Of a stretch of DNA of 64,000 nt, positions 52,179-61,761 are shown one piece after another. Origin of the DNA: JBFJKD01 sp041600415 (GTDB lineage: Bacteria; Pseudomonadota; Gammaproteobacteria; Pseudomonadales; Porticoccaceae). A program made the position numbers and the translations under genes. The notes under the pieces were generated by a model, which saw only the letters and a program-made list of their open reading frames with translations, searched no databases and had not been told where the DNA came from. The stretch is from NCBI GenBank assembly GCA_041600415.1, contig JBFIKF010000003.1, positions 248,001 through 312,000 of the forward strand, in the 5' to 3' direction. Each line of letters begins with the position of its first letter. Position 1 is the first letter of the stretch.

Positions 52179-53861
52179 ATGCCAGTACCTGTCGAGCTGT
52201 TGAACGAGAAAATGACCACCCCCGGCCAGCCGTTTGAAATGGAGACGATGACCATCAGGGGTATTCCCACCCGGGTGTGGAAGCACGCCCCCGCCAGTTT
52301 GCGCCAAATTCTGGAAAGCACATTGCAATTTGCCGCGCGGGATTACCTGGTTTACGAGGACGAACGTGTCACTTACGCCGAACACTACGCGCAGGTGTGT
52401 TGTCTGGCCCATGTGCTGGTGGACGAGTTTGGGATTCAGCCCGGGGATCGGGTGGCGCTGGTAATGCGCAATTACCCGCAATGGCCGGTGGTGTTCTGGG
52501 CAGCGGTGTCCATTGGCGCGGTGATCGTGCCCCTCAACGCCTGGTGGACGGCAGCGGAGCTGAGTTACGCGCTGGCGGACAGCGGTGCGCGGGCGCTATT
52601 TGCGGATGGGGAACGGGCGGCAGTATTGACGAAGATTCTGGACAAACTGCCAGAGATGAAATACCGGGTGGTGGCGCGCCACGCTGGCGAACTGCCCGGC
52701 TGGCGCACCTGGTCGGCACTACTGGCGGACGTGCGCAGTGAACCATCTTTACCCCCGGCCACCATTGAGCCGGACGCCGACGCCACCATTTTTTACACCT
52801 CCGGCACCACCGGCAAGCCCAAGGGAGCACTGTCCACCCACCGCAATATTTGTGTCAATCAGCTTAGCGGCCTGTTTTTGCGCGCCCGCACGGAGCTGCG
52901 CTACGGACGCACCCCCGAACCACCCACGGAACAAATGGGCCAACTGATTAGCGTGCCGCTGTTTCATGTGACTGGCTGCCTGGCGATGTTGTGTGCAAGC
53001 ACCCTGAACGGGTACAAAATTGTGTTTATGCACAAGTGGGATGCGGATCAGGCGATCGAAATTATCGCCCGGGAAAAACTGAATTCCTTTGGTGGGGTAC
53101 CTTCCATGCCCCTGCAGGTGCTGGAATCACCGCTGCTGAAAAGCCACGACCTGTCGAGTGTGCGAGCCATACAGTTTGGCGGCGCACCCCCTCCCCCTGA
53201 GCTGGCGGCAATGGTGAAAAAAGCGTTCCCCAATGCCGCTGCCAGCAATGGGTTTGGTCTGACGGAAACCAGTGGACTGGCGACCGCCAATGTTGCCGAG
53301 GACTACCTGGCCAAACCGGGCAGCGTGGGCCTGCCGCCGCCGGTGACGGATATCAAAATCGTGGCCCCGGATGGGTCCGAGCAGCCTTCCGGCGAGGTGG
53401 GCGAAATCTGGATAAAGGGCCCGCAGGTGATCAAGGGCTACTGGAACAACCCGGAGGCCAATGCCGAAACCTTTAGCGATGGCTGGCTGCACAGTGGCGA
53501 TCTGGGCTATCTGGACACAGAGGGCTTTTTATTCGTGGTGGACCGGGCCAAGGATATGCTGATTCGCGGTGGGGAAAACATTTACAGCATTGAGGTGGAA
53601 AACGCTTTGTACGAACACCCGGCGGTGCTGGACGCAGCGGTGGTTGGACTGCCGGACCCGGTGCTCGGAGAACTGGTGGCGGCGACTGTGCAGGTGCGCG
53701 GCAGCAACGGGGTTAGCGAAAAAGAACTACAAAAATTCGTGGCGGAGCGGCTGGCGGCGTATAAGGTGCCGGTGCGTATCGATCTGCAGATGGAACCCCT
53801 GCCCCGCAATGCCAATGGCAAGGTGGTGAAAACCGCTATTCGCGAGCGGATGACTCGCTAA
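52179..53861 (+). CDS. Class I adenylate-forming acyl-CoA synthetase
   Basis: A 560-residue ATP-dependent acyl-CoA ligase. Seen: FYTSGTTGKPKGALSTH (P-loop), NGFGLTETSG, GWLHSGDLGYLD, DRAKDMLIRGGENIYSIEVE and the C-terminal LPRNANGKVVKTAIRE with the catalytic lysine. Substrate unknown, probably a fatty or aromatic acid. Its 3' end overlaps the convergent globin gene by 26 bp. Confidence 0.9.
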   Translation: MPVPVELLNEKMTTPGQPFEMETMTIRGIPTRVWKHAPASLRQILESTLQFAARDYLVYEDERVTYAEHYAQVCCLAHVLVDEFGIQPGDRVALVMRNYPQWPVVFWAAVSIGAVIVPLNAWWTAAELSYALADSGARALFADGERAAVLTKILDKLPEMKYRVVARHAGELPGWRTWSALLADVRSEPSLPPATIEPDADATIFYTSGTTGKPKGALSTHRNICVNQLSGLFLRARTELRYGRTPEPPTEQMGQLISVPLFHVTGCLAMLCASTLNGYKIVFMHKWDADQAIEIIAREKLNSFGGVPSMPLQVLESPLLKSHDLSSVRAIQFGGAPPPPELAAMVKKAFPNAAASNGFGLTETSGLATANVAEDYLAKPGSVGLPPPVTDIKIVAPDGSEQPSGEVGEIWIKGPQVIKGYWNNPEANAETFSDGWLHSGDLGYLDTEGFLFVVDRAKDMLIRGGENIYSIEVENALYEHPAVLDAAVVGLPDPVLGELVAATVQVRGSNGVSEKELQKFVAERLAAYKVPVRIDLQMEPLPRNANGKVVKTAIRERMTR

Positions 53862-54303
53862 CGCGGGCCGCGCAAGCCTGGCGAATGCGTTCGGCGGGCA
53901 CCGCCAGTTGCACCATCAGGTACCGCTGAAAATCGTCGGGATAAGGCTGAGCGGCCACGGCGTGCTGCATGCACAACAACCACTGGTCCCGCTCGGCCAC
54001 GCCAATTGGAAGGTGGGCATGGGCCGTGGGAATGGTTATTGGTCCGTATTTTCTGGCGTAGAGGCTTGCTCCATCTGAAGGGTTGCCCCCCAGCCAGCCG
54101 CACAGAAATAAATGCAGCTTGTCCCGCGCGACGGTCAGGTCGGCGGGGTGCATGGCGCGAATCACTGCCGCCGCTGGCAGTGTTTCCATCGCGTCGTAAA
54201 ATGCATCCACCAGTTGGCGAATACCCTCAATGCCCCCTGCCGCCCGAAAAGAGGCATCGCCCTGTCCATAGGGCGGGTGTGGCTGTTGTGTACTACGGGT
54301 CAC
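53836..54303 (-). CDS. Group II truncated haemoglobin
   Basis: A 155-residue 2-on-2 globin. Features: GIEGIRQLVDAFYDAMETL (A/B helices), LHLFLCGWLGGNPS (E helix), then HAHLPIGVAERDQWLLCMQH with the proximal His region and the G-helix Trp that marks group II. It probably binds oxygen or detoxifies NO or peroxide. The start is GTG at 54303 with AGAGGT upstream. The CDGSH gene lies 64 bp upstream on the same strand. Confidence 0.85.
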   Translation of the reverse strand: MTRSTQQPHPPYGQGDASFRAAGGIEGIRQLVDAFYDAMETLPAAAVIRAMHPADLTVARDKLHLFLCGWLGGNPSDGASLYARKYGPITIPTAHAHLPIGVAERDQWLLCMQHAVAAQPYPDDFQRYLMVQLAVPAERIRQACAARVSESSARE

Positions 54304-54367
54304 GCGGTTACCTCTATTTTGCAGTTACACGTGCGTCGCGCTTGCTCGTCACTTGCGGCCGCGGTGA

Positions 54368-54607
54368 TCAGCGCTTGTGGCTACCATCGCAAAACGGTGC
54401 GTCGTCGGTGGCTTTGCAACCGCAGAAAAACAGGATTTCGTCGTTGTCCGCCGCAAACGCCAGCGGTGTGATGTCGGTACCCTTGTGGGAACCGTCGCAG
54501 AACGGCTGTTTCTGGCTGCGGCCACAGGCGCACCAGTAGTAGATAGTGCCTGCTTCGACTTCTACCGGACAGGGATGGTCCAGCGCTCTAACGGGTGCGT
54601 CACTCAT
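54368..54607 (-). CDS. CDGSH iron-sulfur protein (two motifs)
   Basis: A 79-residue protein with two 3-Cys/1-His [2Fe-2S] motifs: CACGRSQKQPFCDGSH and CGCKATDDAPFCDGSH, so it should carry two clusters. Function is redox sensing or transfer of clusters. It lies directly upstream of the truncated haemoglobin and may be co-transcribed with it. Confidence 0.92.
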   Translation of the reverse strand: MSDAPVRALDHPCPVEVEAGTIYYWCACGRSQKQPFCDGSHKGTDITPLAFAADNDEILFFCGCKATDDAPFCDGSHKR

Positions 54608-54954
54608 TGCGTATCTCCTCGTGTGATAGCGATTCGTTATTGTTGCGGTACAGACCCATTTTGCGGCGTTTGGCCGTACGCCCCTGCCGCCGCAAGCGTA
54701 CTACTATAGTGATGCGGCGCACTTTTTGCCACGCTGTTTGCCAGCCACCGTATACCGCCATCTTTCAACACAATGATCAACGTATTTACGCATGGGTAGA
54801 CAAAGCGCTGGCGAACATGAAAACCTGGCTCGCATTGACTACACCTTACGAACTAATGCTAAATAGCCCGCACTAACGTTATACGCGACTATTTTATAAC
54901 TAGAATACACCGCCATTCGTGGACCACCGGCGGTCTCGATACAGAGGATTTTGC
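54608..54954. other. Intergenic region before the CoA-transferase gene
   Basis: About 350 bp between divergent genes. The last 60 bp contain A+T-rich TTTTATAACTAGAAT, a possible -10 region for the plus-strand gene, but I cannot place a good -35. No gene is supported. Confidence 0.35.
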
Positions 54955-56172
54955 ATGACGCCCACCCACGTTCTCGCTGGCATTAAAGTACTCGACCTGT
55001 CCCACTTTGTGGCGGGTCCCCACTGCACACGCATGATGGCCGAAAGCGGCGCGGATGTTATCAAGGTCGAACCGTTAACCGGCGATCCCAGCCGCACGTT
55101 TCCGATGATCAAGAACGGCCGCAGCGGTTATTTTATTCAGCAAAATCGCGGCAAACGCAATATGAGTATCAATTTGCGTACCCCCGAGGGCCGGGAAATT
55201 ATTCACGAATTGCTTAAACAGGTGGATGTGCTGGTAGAAAATTACACGCCCGGTGTAATGAAGCGCTTTAACCTCGACTGGGATGCAGTGCGCAAGATTA
55301 ATCCAGACCTGATTATGTGTTCAATCTCGGCCCTCGGGCAAGATGGCCCCCTGGCTCATTTACCGGGCTTCGATATGATTGGGCAGGCGTATTCCGGGGT
55401 GATTTCCATGACCGGCGAGGAAAACGGGACGCCCTATTTCGCCAACCTGGCGTGGGGCGATATCTCCACGGGGGCACACGCTTACGGCGCAATTGTCACC
55501 GCCCTGTTCCACAAGGAGCGTGGTGGCGGCGGACAGCATCTGGATATTTCCCTGCTGGATGTGATGTGCAGTTACCACGAAATGAATTTTCAGGTGTATG
55601 CCGCCTCGGACGGCGCAATAGTGCCCACCCGCACCGGGACGCAACACGGCATGGTCGGACCACTGGGTATTTTCAAAGCCCGGGATCGCTACATCATAAT
55701 TATTGCCCTGGGCGCCCAATGGGAGAGTTTGGCGAAGTTGATCGGCCGGGAAGATATGTTGACCGATCCGCGCTTTGCCACTGGCCCCCTGCGTAGTGAC
55801 AACAAACAGTACATTATGGACGCCATCGAAAAATGGCTGGCCACACAGGAGAGCGGCGCTGAAGCAGTGCGCGCACTGGAGGAATGCCACGTGCCCTGCG
55901 CGCCGATTTTGAGCGTACCGGAAGTGATGGAACACCCCCATATGCAGTATCGCCAGACCATACGCACGGTAACAGATCGCGCCTTTGGCGAGATCACAGT
56001 ACCGCGTATGCCGTTGCGTTTTTCCGCTTTCCCGGAGGCGCTGGAACTGCAGGCCAGTTTTCTCGGGGAACACAATCGCCAGATATTGTCCGAGCAACTG
56101 GGGTACTCCGACGAAAAAATAACTGCTCTCGAAACGGCCGGTGTGCTGGGCAGCGAGCCGCTACCGGGTTAA
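54955..56172 (+). CDS. CaiB/BaiF CoA-transferase (family III)
   Basis: A 405-residue enzyme moving CoA between carboxylic acids. Seen: IKVLDLSHFVAGPHCTRMMA, SGADVIKVEPLTGDPSRTF, RGKRNMSINLRTPEG, and the catalytic-Asp region GFDMIGQAYSGVISMTG; the C-terminus has CAPILSVPEV. It resembles formyl- or succinyl-CoA transferases more than AMACR. An earlier GTG at 54919 is in frame, but AGAGGA lies 7 bp before ATG 54955. Donor and acceptor are unknown. Confidence 0.88.
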   Translation: MTPTHVLAGIKVLDLSHFVAGPHCTRMMAESGADVIKVEPLTGDPSRTFPMIKNGRSGYFIQQNRGKRNMSINLRTPEGREIIHELLKQVDVLVENYTPGVMKRFNLDWDAVRKINPDLIMCSISALGQDGPLAHLPGFDMIGQAYSGVISMTGEENGTPYFANLAWGDISTGAHAYGAIVTALFHKERGGGGQHLDISLLDVMCSYHEMNFQVYAASDGAIVPTRTGTQHGMVGPLGIFKARDRYIIIIALGAQWESLAKLIGREDMLTDPRFATGPLRSDNKQYIMDAIEKWLATQESGAEAVRALEECHVPCAPILSVPEVMEHPHMQYRQTIRTVTDRAFGEITVPRMPLRFSAFPEALELQASFLGEHNRQILSEQLGYSDEKITALETAGVLGSEPLPG

Positions 56173-56228
56173 CCCGGTTGTTCAACGGCGTTAATCTTTT
56201 ACGTTTGTAGAGTGGCGCAGACGCGCCT

Positions 56229-57122
56229 TCAGGGTGACACGCGCACCGCGTGAGGAGTGGGCAAACTCATACGCCAGCGCGCATAGCGGGGGTTTTTACC
56301 GGCGTACACCCAGCCGCTGATCTCCACTGTTTGACCGCGCCAGCCCTCCACGTCGGAGCGTGAGAACGAAGCTTGTGCGGCGGGATTGATCACGCCGGTG
56401 ACCCCACCGTCCAGCTCTACCCACCAGGTTTTGGCAAATTTAATCTCGGCGATGCGACCAGTTACCCGCTGATAACCCCCTTCTTTGACGTCCTTGGCCG
56501 GGATGGCGCGAGAATCCCGCCACAGCCCTCGCTGCTGCCCACGGGCGACTTCTGCCACAGTGGCCAGGCAGTCCGCCAATGTAATATTTGGCAAAATGGC
56601 GATGTGGTAGGCGAGCCCCTGGCGCAGCAGATGGGTTTCCGCGTTGGCGCCGTCGTGGCGGTACAGGTGTGCCAGTTCGCGGCCGTAGCGGTCGCGTCGC
56701 TCCCGGTCGTACAACAAGGCTACGGGCTGCCCGTCATTCAGAAAGGTTTGCAGCGCCTTGCGCGCGGCCTGCGCATAGGGTTGATCCGGCGCGCCGTTGT
56801 GCCCCAATTCTGGCGCGTTGATGCCTAACAAACGTACCCGTCGGCCGTCCGCGAGCGCCACCGTATCGCCATCGAAAACTTTTTTAACCGCCGCGGGAAC
56901 CGTTTTGCCATAGGGAGCACATTCGGTATCCGTTGCATTCGCAGCGGCCAACGGCACTTCCGGTGGTGTGCAACCACCAGCAAAGAGCACAAAAAATGCG
57001 CCGAGAACCGTAGTCCAGGGCGCATTCGCGCCGCCTCGAGAGGCGGATGTAAATCTGTTATTTGGCAGCTTTGCCGCGGGGCGCAAAACGTTTGTTAAAG
57101 CGATCAATACGACCACCGGCAT
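56229..57122 (-). CDS. Thermonuclease-family lipoprotein (SNase-like)
   Basis: A staphylococcal-nuclease-like domain from about 56900 down: VKKVFDGDTVALADGRRVRL, LLGINAPELG, and RRDRYGRELAHLYRHDGANA, which keep the Asp/Arg/Glu pattern of SNases. A second small domain follows (GRIAEIKFAKTWWVELDGG). The lipobox LFAGGC lies before it. The start is unresolved: after the rpmE stop no ATG, GTG or TTG in this frame lies suitably upstream of the lipobox, so either it starts at ATG 57122 inside rpmE or there is a frameshift or unusual start. Confidence 0.75.
   Translation of the reverse strand: MPVVVLIALTNVLRPAAKLPNNRFTSASRGGANAPWTTVLGAFFVLFAGGCTPPEVPLAAANATDTECAPYGKTVPAAVKKVFDGDTVALADGRRVRLLGINAPELGHNGAPDQPYAQAARKALQTFLNDGQPVALLYDRERRDRYGRELAHLYRHDGANAETHLLRQGLAYHIAILPNITLADCLATVAEVARGQQRGLWRDSRAIPAKDVKEGGYQRVTGRIAEIKFAKTWWVELDGGVTGVINPAAQASFSRSDVEGWRGQTVEISGWVYAGKNPRYARWRMSLPTPHAVRVSP
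57017..57050 (-). other. Hairpin just after the rpmE stop
   Basis: CCGCCTC and GAGGCGG form a tight stem-loop a few bases after the rpmE stop on the minus strand. There is no T-run. It may be a weak terminator or an mRNA 3' end. Confidence 0.45.
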
Positions 57123-57276
57123 CCGCAGTTTTTTGTTTGCCCGTGTAAAACGGGTGGCACTGGGAACACACGTCGAGGTGAATACTGTCTGCCAGGGTGG
57201 AGCCCACTTCGATGACATTGCCGCAACTACAGGTTGCCGTCAGTTTGCCATAGGGGGGATGAATATCAGCTCTCAT
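57058..57276 (-). CDS. rpmE: 50S ribosomal protein L31, zinc-binding type
   Basis: A 72-residue ribosomal protein. MRADIHPPYGKLTATCSCGN, then DVCSQCHPFYTGKQK gives the zinc-binding cysteines of the C+ form (a C- paralogue normally replaces it when zinc is short). The frame opens at 57300, but ATG 57276 with GAGG upstream is the family start. Confidence 0.95.
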   Translation of the reverse strand: MRADIHPPYGKLTATCSCGNVIEVGSTLADSIHLDVCSQCHPFYTGKQKTADAGGRIDRFNKRFAPRGKAAK

Positions 57277-57591
57277 GGTGTTGCCTCGTATCTCTTGCAT
57301 ACCGCCACCCGGTCATTTAACGTGTTCAACCGCGCAGCGCACGTCAATTAAGCTTACGTACGTTGCACTTTAGTTGAGCGTGACCTGCCAGGCACCGTAT
57401 GCGATTGTCAGCGGGAGCGCGCATACTACCAGAATATCGCGCCGTTTCAAGGCGTTAATACGTGCATTGACGAGCTCCGAAGACGCAGCGCGAGGACTGG
57501 CGTTAGTTACTGCCAACCCGCTTTCTCAAAACCTGATATAAACCGGCGATAAACCGACACCCTCACCCCCCGGGCCGTATAGAATTACCCC
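57277..57591. other. Intergenic region rpmE-priA
   Basis: About 315 bp between divergent genes. TATAAACCGGC and GATAAACCGAC (about 57537-57558) make a short direct repeat before priA. No gene, and no Zur-like palindrome that I could see in front of rpmE. Confidence 0.35.
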
Positions 57592-59820
57592 ATGCCAGTA
57601 AAGCCTACGACCCCGTCCCCGCTGTTTTACCAGGTTGCCGTGCCCTCGCCCCTGCGCAGGCGGTTTGACTATTTGCCGCCCAAAAACTGCGCAGCCCCAC
57701 TGGCGAGCGGCGTGCGGGTCAGCGTGCCATTCGGTCGACGCCAGGTGGTGGGCGTGATCGTGGGCAGTAGCGACAGTAGTGATTTCCCCGCGGCAAAACT
57801 CAAACCGATTCTCGCGGTGCTCGATGCAGAACCGCTACTGCCGCCGTCCCTGTTCCAGTTATTTCTGTGGGCGGCGGATTACTACCAGCACCCGGTTGGC
57901 GAGGCTCTGGCCGCAGCGCTACCCACCTTATTGCGCCGTGGCGAACGACCGCCCAACGCCGCCGAACTGCGCTGGCAACTGACCACCCACGGTCGTGGCT
58001 TACCCACCGACGCATTGCGCCGCGCGCCCCGCCAACAACAGCTGCTGCAATTGCTGCAAGCTGGTAGCGCAAATGCGGATGACATCACCGCAGCCGGCAT
58101 TAACCGCGACGCAGTGCGCGCCCTGCAAAAAAAAGGGTTGATCGAGCAGATCGAAGTGATAGCCAGTGCGCCGTCCACGGCTATACCGGAAAAATTACTG
58201 GCGCAAGAGCATCTGGCCCTGTATCCCGATCAACAAGCCGCTCTGGATAAACTCGAATTGCACGGCTACCACAGCTATCTGCTCCAGGGAGAAACCGGCA
58301 GTGGCAAAACTGAAGTGTATTTACAGGCGATCGAAAAAGTCTTGCGCTACGGGCGTCAGGCGCTGGTGCTGGTGCCGGAAATCAGTCTCACACCCCAAAC
58401 CTTGCAACGTTTTCGCGAGCGTTTTGCAGTGCCAGTTGCCGCGCTGCACTCGGGCCTGACGGACCGCGAGCGGTTACAGGCCTGGAATGATGCCCGCACC
58501 GGCCGCGCCGGCATTGTGGTGGGCACCCGGTCCGCGGTGTTTACCCCGTTGTTGCGACCCGGAATTATTATTATCGACGAGGAGCACGATCCCTCCTTCA
58601 AACAGCAGGAAGGCTTTCGCTATTCCGCCCGGGATGTGGCGGTGATGCGCGCCAGTCGCGAGGGGATTCCAGCGGTGTTGGGCTCGGCGACGCCATCCCT
58701 GGAAAGCCTGCACAATTGTGATCTGGGCAGGTATACACGGTTGCAGCTGCGCGGGCGCCCCGGCGACGCCCGCCTGCCAACCTGGCAGTTGCTGGATCTG
58801 CGCGGCGCACCCTTGCAAACCGGCTTCACTGCCCCGCTCATTGCCGCCATTGGACGAGAGTTAACCGCCGGCTATCAGGTGCTGGTGTTCCTCAACCGGC
58901 GGGGCTTTGCACCCACCCTGATGTGCCACGATTGTGGCTGGACGGCGTGCTGCACGCGCTGTGATGTGCGACTTACGGTACATCGCAGCCAGCGCGTTTT
59001 ACTGTGCCATCACTGCGAGCACCGGGAAGCCATTCCCAATCAATGTCCGACCTGCCACAGCCCCCAGCTATTGTGCCTCGGACAGGGTACGCAGCGCAGC
59101 GAGGAGTGCTTAAGCGCTTTGTTTCCCGACGTGCCTGTGCTGCGCGTGGATCGCGATTCCACGCGCGCCAAACAGGCCATGAGTACCCTTGCGGATCAGG
59201 TCAACAGTGGTGTGCCCTGTATTTTGGTGGGCACGCAAATCCTCGCCAAGGGTCACCATTTTCCAGGAGTGACCCTGGTGGCCATTCTGGACGCCGACAG
59301 CGGGCTGTTTAGCCCGGATTTTCGCGCGACGGAACGCATGGGACAGCTGATTATTCAGGTTGCAGGGCGCGCCGGGCGCGGCGACCAGCCGGGCACGGTG
59401 ATCCTGCAAAGTCATCACTGCGAACACCCCTTGATGGCCGCGCTAACCCAGAGTGGCTACCCCGCTTTCGCGGCGATGCTGATGGCGCAGCGCAGTGCCG
59501 CGCAACTGCCACCGCTGCGCAATATGGCGCTGCTGCGCGCCGAGGCTCACCAACCGGAGGACGCGTTAAGTTTGTTGCACGCGTGTCGTCGTTATTGCGA
59601 GCGGCACTTACCGGCAGGGGAGTCGCGACAGTACAGCGGCCCCTGGCCAGCACCACTGGAAAAACAGCGCGGCCGCTACCGCTTTCAATTTGTTATCAGC
59701 AACGATGAACGCGGCGAATTACAACGATTGCTCAGCGGGTTGGCCGTCCACATGGAACAACAACCCGGCGCGCGCAAAGCGCGCTGGTCTGTCGATGTCG
59801 ATCCGCAGGATATGTTGTGA
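57592..59820 (+). CDS. priA: Primosomal replication-restart helicase PriA
   Basis: A 742-residue SF2 helicase that reloads the replisome at stalled forks. Seen: N-terminal 3'-DNA-binding domain (LRRRFDYLPP, GVRVSVPFGRRQVVGVIV), Walker A LQGETGSGKTEVYL, DEEHDPSFKQQEGFRYSARD, the zinc-binding cysteine cluster (MCHDCGWTACCTRCDVRL, LLCHHCEHREAIPNQCPTC), and GTQILAKGHHFPGVTLVAI and QVAGRAGRGDQPG. Complete. argS, often next to it in related genomes, is absent; a SPOR gene follows. Confidence 0.95.
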   Translation: MPVKPTTPSPLFYQVAVPSPLRRRFDYLPPKNCAAPLASGVRVSVPFGRRQVVGVIVGSSDSSDFPAAKLKPILAVLDAEPLLPPSLFQLFLWAADYYQHPVGEALAAALPTLLRRGERPPNAAELRWQLTTHGRGLPTDALRRAPRQQQLLQLLQAGSANADDITAAGINRDAVRALQKKGLIEQIEVIASAPSTAIPEKLLAQEHLALYPDQQAALDKLELHGYHSYLLQGETGSGKTEVYLQAIEKVLRYGRQALVLVPEISLTPQTLQRFRERFAVPVAALHSGLTDRERLQAWNDARTGRAGIVVGTRSAVFTPLLRPGIIIIDEEHDPSFKQQEGFRYSARDVAVMRASREGIPAVLGSATPSLESLHNCDLGRYTRLQLRGRPGDARLPTWQLLDLRGAPLQTGFTAPLIAAIGRELTAGYQVLVFLNRRGFAPTLMCHDCGWTACCTRCDVRLTVHRSQRVLLCHHCEHREAIPNQCPTCHSPQLLCLGQGTQRSEECLSALFPDVPVLRVDRDSTRAKQAMSTLADQVNSGVPCILVGTQILAKGHHFPGVTLVAILDADSGLFSPDFRATERMGQLIIQVAGRAGRGDQPGTVILQSHHCEHPLMAALTQSGYPAFAAMLMAQRSAAQLPPLRNMALLRAEAHQPEDALSLLHACRRYCERHLPAGESRQYSGPWPAPLEKQRGRYRFQFVISNDERGELQRLLSGLAVHMEQQPGARKARWSVDVDPQDML

Positions 59821-59950
59821 AACCTTTTTGTGCCTGGCCTTGCACGCCAGGACCTGGTAGAGGCAGCGTCGCGGACCCGGGCGCACAGTTGGCTGGCGAT
59901 CTCGAACGCCAGCGCATACAATGCCCGCAGAGTTTGCTAACGAGCAGGAT

Positions 59951-60508
59951 ATGCCCCGAGACTACGCCAAACCCGTGCCAAAACCAACGCGAGTACGCCG
60001 CAATATGAGCCCCCGATCGAACCCCAAAACCGCCCCCGGATGGCTGTGGCTAGTGGCTGGCATCGCGCTTGGCGTGGTCGCCACTACACTGTTTAACACC
60101 CGCGAACTGCCGGAAGGGATGACGCCGAGCGCAATTCTCTCCAGCACCCGTGACGGGTCCCAGGACGATCAAAAACCGCGTTTTGATTTCTATACCCTGC
60201 TGCGGGATTCCGAAGTGATTGTCCCCGAGGTGGCCGAGACACAACAGGCGGCATTGCCGGCTTCCGAAGAGTATGTATTCCTGCTGCAAACCGGTTCATT
60301 CAAACAACTCACCGACGCAGACAGCCTGCGCGCGCAATTATTGATGCTAAACCTTACGGCTACGGTGGAGGCAGCCAATACCCGCCCCGGCGAAACCTGG
60401 TATCGGGTGTTGGTGGGGCCGTTTGATTCTAATACTAAACTGGCCGATGCACGCACCATTCTTGCAGAAAATCGTATCGACAACCTGCTGCTCAAGCGGC
60501 TGAAATAA
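59951..60508 (+). CDS. SPOR-domain membrane protein (FtsN-like)
   Basis: A 185-residue bitopic protein: short basic cytoplasmic tail with RDYAKPVPKPTRVRR, one membrane helix at about 28-48 (WLWLVAGIALGVVATTLF), a periplasmic linker, and a C-terminal SPOR domain (FLLQTGSFKQLTDADSLRAQ, WYRVLVGPFDS). SPOR domains bind septal peptidoglycan. In relatives such genes lie after priA-argS. The start is ATG 59951 with AGGA upstream; the frame opens at 59921. Confidence 0.87.
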   Translation: MPRDYAKPVPKPTRVRRNMSPRSNPKTAPGWLWLVAGIALGVVATTLFNTRELPEGMTPSAILSSTRDGSQDDQKPRFDFYTLLRDSEVIVPEVAETQQAALPASEEYVFLLQTGSFKQLTDADSLRAQLLMLNLTATVEAANTRPGETWYRVLVGPFDSNTKLADARTILAENRIDNLLLKRLK

Positions 60509-60518
60509 CGCCAGCGGT

Positions 60519-61598
60519 TCAGGATTTTTCGTAGCGAAATACCACTCTACGGGTTACCCCCGTAAATAACTGGTAGGCAATAGTATCCGCCCAGCCGGCC
60601 ACTTCCCATGCGGGCAGGCCGTTGCCCCACAACACCACTTCGTCGCCCACGTGGGCGGTCGGACTATCCGTCAGATCGACGGAAATCAAATCCATGGAAA
60701 CCCGGCCCACCAACGGCACGTGCCGCCCGTTGACTAATACCGGTGTGCCACTTGGCGCGTGGCGCGGATACCCATCGGCGTAACCAATCGCCACCGTGCC
60801 AATAATGGAGGGACGTTCTGCCGCCCAGGTCTGGGCGTAACCCACAGTCTCCCCAACGGGAACGTCGCGAATCGCGACCACCCGGGATTTGAGGGTCATC
60901 ACCGGCAGCAAACGATCCGCGACCGGATGTTCCGCGGCGAACGGGTTGGCCCCGTACAACATAATTCCCGGACGCACCCAGTCGGCGCGGGAAATGGTCA
61001 TGGAAATCAACGCTGCGGAGTTGGCCAGACTGATCTCCCCCTTGAGACCGAGCACGGTGCTGTAAAAAAGATCGATCTGCCGTTTGTTAAATTTGTCCGT
61101 GGGACTATCCGCACTGGCAAAATGGCTGAGCAGGCGAATTGTGCTGACATTTTTTGAAGCGTTCAGGCGCAGGTATTGCGCGGCAAATTTTCCCGGGCTA
61201 AAACCCAGCCGATGCATACCGGTATCGAGTTTTAACCACACTTTTACCGGCGAGGGTAACCGCGCTTTCAGCAGACTTTCCACCTGCTGTTCGCTATGCA
61301 CGACGATTTCAAAATGATGGGACGAAATTTCGCTGAGTTCCGCGTCCGCAAAAAATCCGGACAGCAGGACAATCGGTTGGCGCACACCGGTTTTACGCAG
61401 CGCCAGCGCCTCATCGAGGCTGGCCACGCCAAACGCATCGGCTTCTGGTATGGAAGCCGCCAGAATCGGTGCACCGTGACCGTACCCGTTGGCCTTAACC
61501 ACCGCCATTACCCGGGCCGACCCCGCATAGCGCTTGGCCACCAGAAAATTACTACGGAAATTTCCCACGTTAATTACCGCTTCGGCGGGACGGGTCAT
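60519..61598 (-). CDS. alr: Alanine racemase
   Basis: A 359-residue PLP enzyme making D-alanine for peptidoglycan. The PLP lysine is in AVVKANGYGHGA (about K35), KLDTGMHRLGF and LANSAAL are present, and the second catalytic tyrosine is in ETVGYAQTW. The frame extends to 61724, but ATG 61598 gives the family start. Whether it is Alr or DadX cannot be told; no dad gene is adjacent. Confidence 0.94.
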   Translation of the reverse strand: MTRPAEAVINVGNFRSNFLVAKRYAGSARVMAVVKANGYGHGAPILAASIPEADAFGVASLDEALALRKTGVRQPIVLLSGFFADAELSEISSHHFEIVVHSEQQVESLLKARLPSPVKVWLKLDTGMHRLGFSPGKFAAQYLRLNASKNVSTIRLLSHFASADSPTDKFNKRQIDLFYSTVLGLKGEISLANSAALISMTISRADWVRPGIMLYGANPFAAEHPVADRLLPVMTLKSRVVAIRDVPVGETVGYAQTWAAERPSIIGTVAIGYADGYPRHAPSGTPVLVNGRHVPLVGRVSMDLISVDLTDSPTAHVGDEVVLWGNGLPAWEVAGWADTIAYQLFTGVTRRVVFRYEKS

Positions 61599-61761
61599 GG
61601 TGTCGGTCCACAGGTAAGTACAAAATATATTGGCAGGGTACAGGGAGTGGCGCAAGCGTAGTGTGACACGCCGCGCTATTTTGCATCGCCGCAGGTAAGC
61701 GTTATAGTGCGCGCCGTTACACATTTATCTCACTGCTACAGCGCGGATTCGGGAGACAGCG

